Shown here: positions 60,795-64,000 of the stretch, piece after piece | Position numbering within the stretch: position 1 is the stretch's first letter | How the letters are laid out: the number at the start of each line of letters is the position of its first letter | Assembly: GCA_016792845.1 (NCBI GenBank) | Contig: JAEUKH010000038.1 | Coordinates: 62,001-126,000, forward strand | Source of the DNA: Myxococcales bacterium | GTDB taxonomy: Bacteria > Myxococcota_A > Polyangia > Polyangiales > Ga0077539 | Direction: 5' to 3' | DNA: 64,000 bases | The notes under the pieces: generated by a model | Told to the model about the DNA's origin: nothing | Seen by the model: only the letters and a program-made list of their open reading frames with translations | Database searches by the model: none | Made by a program: the position numbers and the translations under genes

Positions 60795-61628
60795 ATGGCA
60801 GTTCGATGTGTGGTGCTCGATTTCGACGGCACCTTCACCGATGTAGAGACCGAGTCTGCGCCCTTTCGGGCGTACTTTCAGAGCCTCATGGCCGACCTCT
60901 TGGGCCGCGACCTGCGCGCCGAGTGGGAGCGCGAAGAGAGGCGCATCGTCGAGCGCCCCGAGGTTCACGGTTGGGAGTTTGACGGCCGGGTGGTGGCGCC
61001 CTCGACGGCAGACCCGTATTTGCTGACCACAGCGACGGTTCAGGGCATTTTTGACGCGGGCGCGTTGCTGCGCAACCCCTTGCTTCGCACGGCGATCAGC
61101 CAGACCTTGTACGGCCTCGCCTACGAGCGCACGCTGACGGCCTTCAAGCCCGACGCGCGCGAGACCCTTGAGCGCCTCGTGGCCGTGGGCTTGCCGGTGT
61201 ACGTGGTGACCAACTCGCGCACCGACGTGGTGTCACACAAGCTCGACCAGCTCGGGCTGACGCAGCGCGCGCGGGTCAAGGTGATGGGCGAGGCGAAGAA
61301 GTTCTGGGTCACTCCGAGCACGCGCCCCGCGGCTCAGTTTGCGATGTTGCCCGAGTTTGAGGCGGCCCCCATCGCGCGCCCGGTCTACCTGCGCCGCGGC
61401 CGCTATTACGACGCCCTCGCCGCGATCTGGGAGGCGACCAACACCTTGCCCGAAGAGACCCTGGTGTGCGGTGACATCTATGAGCTCGACCTCGCGCTCC
61501 CCGCCGCGTTGGGGTGCAAGGTCGCGCTCACCGAGAGCAAGCGCACGCTCGAGTTTGAGCGCGCGCTCACCAGGCGACACAACGGGCATGTGCTCGGCGC
61601 GCTCTCAGAGCTGCTGACGCTGGTGTAG
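60795..61628 (+). CDS. HAD-family hydrolase
   Basis: The product is 277 residues from the ATG at 60795 (MAVRCVVLDFDGTFTDVETE). The four HAD motifs are present: DFDGT (nucleophile and acid aspartates), VVTNSR near residue 135, a lysine in the GEAKKFW region near 160, and GDIYELD near 230. The cap region between motifs 1 and 2 is large and helical, which usually sets the substrate. It should be a phosphatase or phosphomutase of a small metabolite. It is divergent from the Cys-rich lipoprotein gene, with 213 bases between, and convergent with the helicase gene. Confidence 0.9.
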   Translation: MAVRCVVLDFDGTFTDVETESAPFRAYFQSLMADLLGRDLRAEWEREERRIVERPEVHGWEFDGRVVAPSTADPYLLTTATVQGIFDAGALLRNPLLRTAISQTLYGLAYERTLTAFKPDARETLERLVAVGLPVYVVTNSRTDVVSHKLDQLGLTQRARVKVMGEAKKFWVTPSTRPAAQFAMLPEFEAAPIARPVYLRRGRYYDALAAIWEATNTLPEETLVCGDIYELDLALPAALGCKVALTESKRTLEFERALTRRHNGHVLGALSELLTLV

Positions 61629-61635
61629 CGAGGGG

Positions 61636-64000
61636 TTAGGCCACCGCGGCGGCGAAGCTCAAAAAGAGATCATTGGGCAACGGCGTCTCAAGGCGCCAGG
61701 TGATCGCCATGGGCATCTCGCCTTGATGTTGAACGTAGCGCGCGGGCCCGAGGCAATAGAAGGCGCGGTCGCTCTTTGAGCCTCGCGCGAACAGCATCAC
61801 CCGCGACCCCTGCACATGGTGATGCTGATACCGCAAGCCCGTGGGGCTCTGGGCCCGGGTCTGAGACTGGCTCTCCCAGTGAATAAGCTGATGCGAGATG
61901 GCATAATCACGGTACCGCGTGCTGGGTGAAAAGCGACCGTCGCTCTTATCGAGGGTGATCAACAAGAGATCGGTCTTCGCTTCTTCGACGTACTTCACGC
62001 CTTCTTGCCAACGCGGTGTCTTCGCGTCGTCGCCGGCCCCCATCGCCGCGAGGATCTCGATGCGTGTGTATTGCGCATGAAGACACAAGGGCGCCGGCGC
62101 GAGCGCCTCGATGGGCGCTGCGAGGTGCCGCAATCGCCCTTGAAGGACGTCTACAATTTCGAGCATCTCGTGCCGCACCACGGCGCTCGCCCAGAGGCGC
62201 TGCGCGGCCCGCGCGAGCGTCTCGCGTTCGCCCAGCAGTTGATCTTCGAGTGAAGCGACGAGCATGCGCAGGAGGCGGCGGGCGCGGGGCGTGAGCGCGG
62301 CCACATCGGGCGCGTCGACGCAGCTTAGCCACGCGCGCCATTGCGAAATGCGGAGCAGGTCGTCGACGTGCAAGAGGCGACCGCAGGCGGCGAGCATGGT
62401 CTCTTCGTCGCGCCCCCACACGGCCGGGCGGCCTTCAGCCTCGGCGGAGAGCCGCGCCCAGGAGCCCGCCGAGCGCCCGACGCCCCGGTAGAGGTCTGAG
62501 AGCCCACGCCCGGTCTCATCAAGGAAGGCCGCGAGACCGAGCCCCGGGTGCGATCGGCGATCGGCCAGGAGCGCCGACCAGCGGGTGTGGCTGAGGGCCT
62601 TGAGGCGCGCCATCAAGCGCTCGCGGGTCGCCTCGTCGAGCTCAAGGTGACACCCCGACGGGAGGAAGGGGAAATTGCCCGCCACCGCGCCCCGGAGCGT
62701 CTCGACATCTTGGCGCAGCAGCGCCGCGAAGCGCAGCTCGTAGCGAAACTCGCTGCGGTGCTGGGCGACGAAATCGAAGACCACGCACTCGGTCTTGCCC
62801 TTCGACTTTCGCAGCCCGCGCCCGAGCTGTTGAATGAACACCGTCGGGCTCTCCGTAGGCCTCAGCATCAACACCGTGTTGATGGCCTGGATGTCGAGTC
62901 CTTCATTAAAGAGATCGACCGAGAAGATGACCTTGAGGCGGCCCTGCCTGAGGTCTTGGAGCGCCGCCCTTCGGGTCGCGTCGTCGCTCTCGCCCGAGAG
63001 CGCGCAGGCCAGAACGCCCGCGCGATTGAACATCTCAGCCATGAAGACCGCGTGGGCGACGGTGACGCAGAACCCGAGCGCCTTCATCGCGTCAAAGTCT
63101 CCCAGCTTCTCGTGAATGAGCCGGATCACGAGGCGCGCCCAGGCCTCGTTGCCGGTGTACACGTTGCTGAGCGCGTCGCGCTGATAGCCCGTGCCGCGAC
63201 GCCAAGGCACCGCGGTGAGGTCGACGCCGTCGGAGAGGCCAAAATATACAAATGGGACGAGGTGTTGCTGCTCGATCGCGTCCCACAGGCGAAGCTCGGC
63301 GGCGATGCGCCCGTCGAACCAGTGGAGCACCGAGCGGCCGTCGGCGCGCTCTGGGGTCGCGGTGAGCCCCAACAGCTCTCGCGGCTTTAGTTCATTGAGG
63401 AGCTTCTCGTAGCTCGACGCGGCGGCGTGATGGAACTCATCAACGATCACCACGTTGAAGTGATCGGGCGCGAGGGTCGACCAGTCTGCCTGGCTGAGCG
63501 TCTGGATCGACGCAAAGACGTGCTGCAAGCGCTCGCTCTTTTTGCCATTGACCCAGAGCTCGCCGAAGCTCGAATCGTGCAAGACCTGCCGAAAGGTGTC
63601 GAGGCTCTGGGTCAAGATCTCTTCGCGGTGTGCCACGAAGAGCAAGGTCGTACGCGGGTCTCGTTCGGCGAGCCGTGCATAGTCGATGGCGGCCATCACC
63701 GTCTTGCCGGTACCCGTCGCAGACACGAGAAGGTTGCGGTGGTGGCCCATGGCGCGGGCGACGGCGATCTCTTCGAGCAGACGTTGTTGGAAGGCGTCGG
63801 GCCGAATCTCGATCGGCAACAGCGCCGTGGTGTGGCTCGGGCGCTGCGTCTTCGCGAGAAATTCGTCCCGTGCGTAGGGCCGAAAATCTTGATTCTCCCA
63901 GTAGCTCTCGAAGACCGCGATCATCTTGTCGAGCACGGCAGGGTTGCGGGCGCCTGAGACCCTCAAGTTCCACTCGCGGCCTGAGACCTGACCTGAGTGG
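61636..64000 (-). CDS. DEAD/DEAH helicase with DUF3427 C-terminus (cut by window edge)
   Basis: The frame stays open from the stop at 61636 to the right edge, and coding continues upstream of the only candidate start seen (TTG at 63966) as SGREWNLRVSGARNPAVLDK, so the true start is outside the window. That N-terminal block matches the end of a phospholipase-D-like nuclease domain usual in this family. The helicase core has Walker A SATGTGKT, DEFHH (DEAH-like box), LTATPERADG, and FIQQLGRGLRKSKGKTECVV. The C-terminal DUF3427 domain reads YTRIEILAAMG, LLLITLDKSDGRFSPSTRYR, DYAISHQLIHWESQSQT and TGLRYQHH, and is thought to be nuclease-like. A DNA repair or defence role is plausible; no neighbour decides it. 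Confidence 0.92.
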   Translation of the reverse strand, partial: HSGQVSGREWNLRVSGARNPAVLDKMIAVFESYWENQDFRPYARDEFLAKTQRPSHTTALLPIEIRPDAFQQRLLEEIAVARAMGHHRNLLVSATGTGKTVMAAIDYARLAERDPRTTLLFVAHREEILTQSLDTFRQVLHDSSFGELWVNGKKSERLQHVFASIQTLSQADWSTLAPDHFNVVIVDEFHHAAASSYEKLLNELKPRELLGLTATPERADGRSVLHWFDGRIAAELRLWDAIEQQHLVPFVYFGLSDGVDLTAVPWRRGTGYQRDALSNVYTGNEAWARLVIRLIHEKLGDFDAMKALGFCVTVAHAVFMAEMFNRAGVLACALSGESDDATRRAALQDLRQGRLKVIFSVDLFNEGLDIQAINTVLMLRPTESPTVFIQQLGRGLRKSKGKTECVVFDFVAQHRSEFRYELRFAALLRQDVETLRGAVAGNFPFLPSGCHLELDEATRERLMARLKALSHTRWSALLADRRSHPGLGLAAFLDETGRGLSDLYRGVGRSAGSWARLSAEAEGRPAVWGRDEETMLAACGRLLHVDDLLRISQWRAWLSCVDAPDVAALTPRARRLLRMLVASLEDQLLGERETLARAAQRLWASAVVRHEMLEIVDVLQGRLRHLAAPIEALAPAPLCLHAQYTRIEILAAMGAGDDAKTPRWQEGVKYVEEAKTDLLLITLDKSDGRFSPSTRYRDYAISHQLIHWESQSQTRAQSPTGLRYQHHHVQGSRVMLFARGSKSDRAFYCLGPARYVQHQGEMPMAITWRLETPLPNDLFLSFAAAVA

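Overview
The window is very GC-rich and is packed with families typical of Myxococcota: several Hanks-type Ser/Thr kinases, FG-GAP and Cys-rich lipoproteins with Asp/Gly-rich linkers, PEGA-domain and DUF4388 proteins, an FHA sigma-54 activator, and pentapeptide/DUF2169 type VI secretion accessory proteins. I infer a myxobacterium-like member of Myxococcota (perhaps Polyangia); no rRNA is present to settle it. I see no tRNA, rRNA, CRISPR array, insertion sequence or prophage. No gene-free stretch exceeds about 300 bases; the longest is about 270 bases at 30469-30738. Both end genes are cut by the window edge.

Region by region. (1) 1-10145, minus strand: a type VI secretion spike module, transcribed DUF2169+pentapeptide protein, second pentapeptide protein, PAAR-like DUF4150 protein, VgrG, a separately encoded VgrG-C-terminus-like protein, then two Ser/Thr kinases. 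(2) 10232-15518, minus strand: housekeeping and stress genes (FmdB-type zinc ribbon, PspA, a YbjN/CesT-like protein, Mfd). (3) 15628-25176: a peptide-modification (RiPP-like) locus. Five successive 4-base stop/start overlaps couple a DUF2400 protein, an S24/S26-type peptidase, two HPr-kinase-like proteins, a PqqD-type peptide chaperone and a radical SAM/SPASM maturase. These are followed by a 1257-residue FG-GAP lipoprotein and, 29 bases later, an unlisted 51-codon gene that looks like the precursor peptide (YxxPxV leader motif, two Cys, C-terminal Ser). A nucleotidyltransferase-fold gene faces it. This is the most interesting part of the window.

(4) 25200-32833: metallophosphoesterase, a membrane protein with a degenerate alpha/beta-hydrolase domain, GTP-dependent PEP carboxykinase, an Rpn-like protein with a 12-base tandem repeat, an acyl-CoA dehydrogenase preceded by nested palindromes, and a von Willebrand A protein. 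(5) 32905-35492: ATPase and binding protein of a BMP-type nucleoside/sugar importer without permeases. (6) 35581-41007: two translationally coupled membrane pseudokinases and an outer-membrane beta-barrel-like protein. (7) 41177-48202: NodB deacetylase, an incomplete branched-chain amino-acid transporter (binding protein and LivH only), then a run of lipoproteins and secreted proteins of unknown function.

(8) 48289-57525, minus strand: a Ser/Thr kinase, PEGA protein and FHA sigma-54 activator set that looks like one signalling operon, a small lipoprotein, a double cyclic-nucleotide-binding-fold protein, and a degenerate-receiver/DUF4388 protein. (9) 57675-64000: OppD/DppD-type ATPase, FolK, a lipoprotein with 25-residue Cys-rich repeats, a HAD hydrolase, and a DUF3427 helicase running off the right edge.

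All family assignments come from reading motifs in the translated sequence; no database search was possible.
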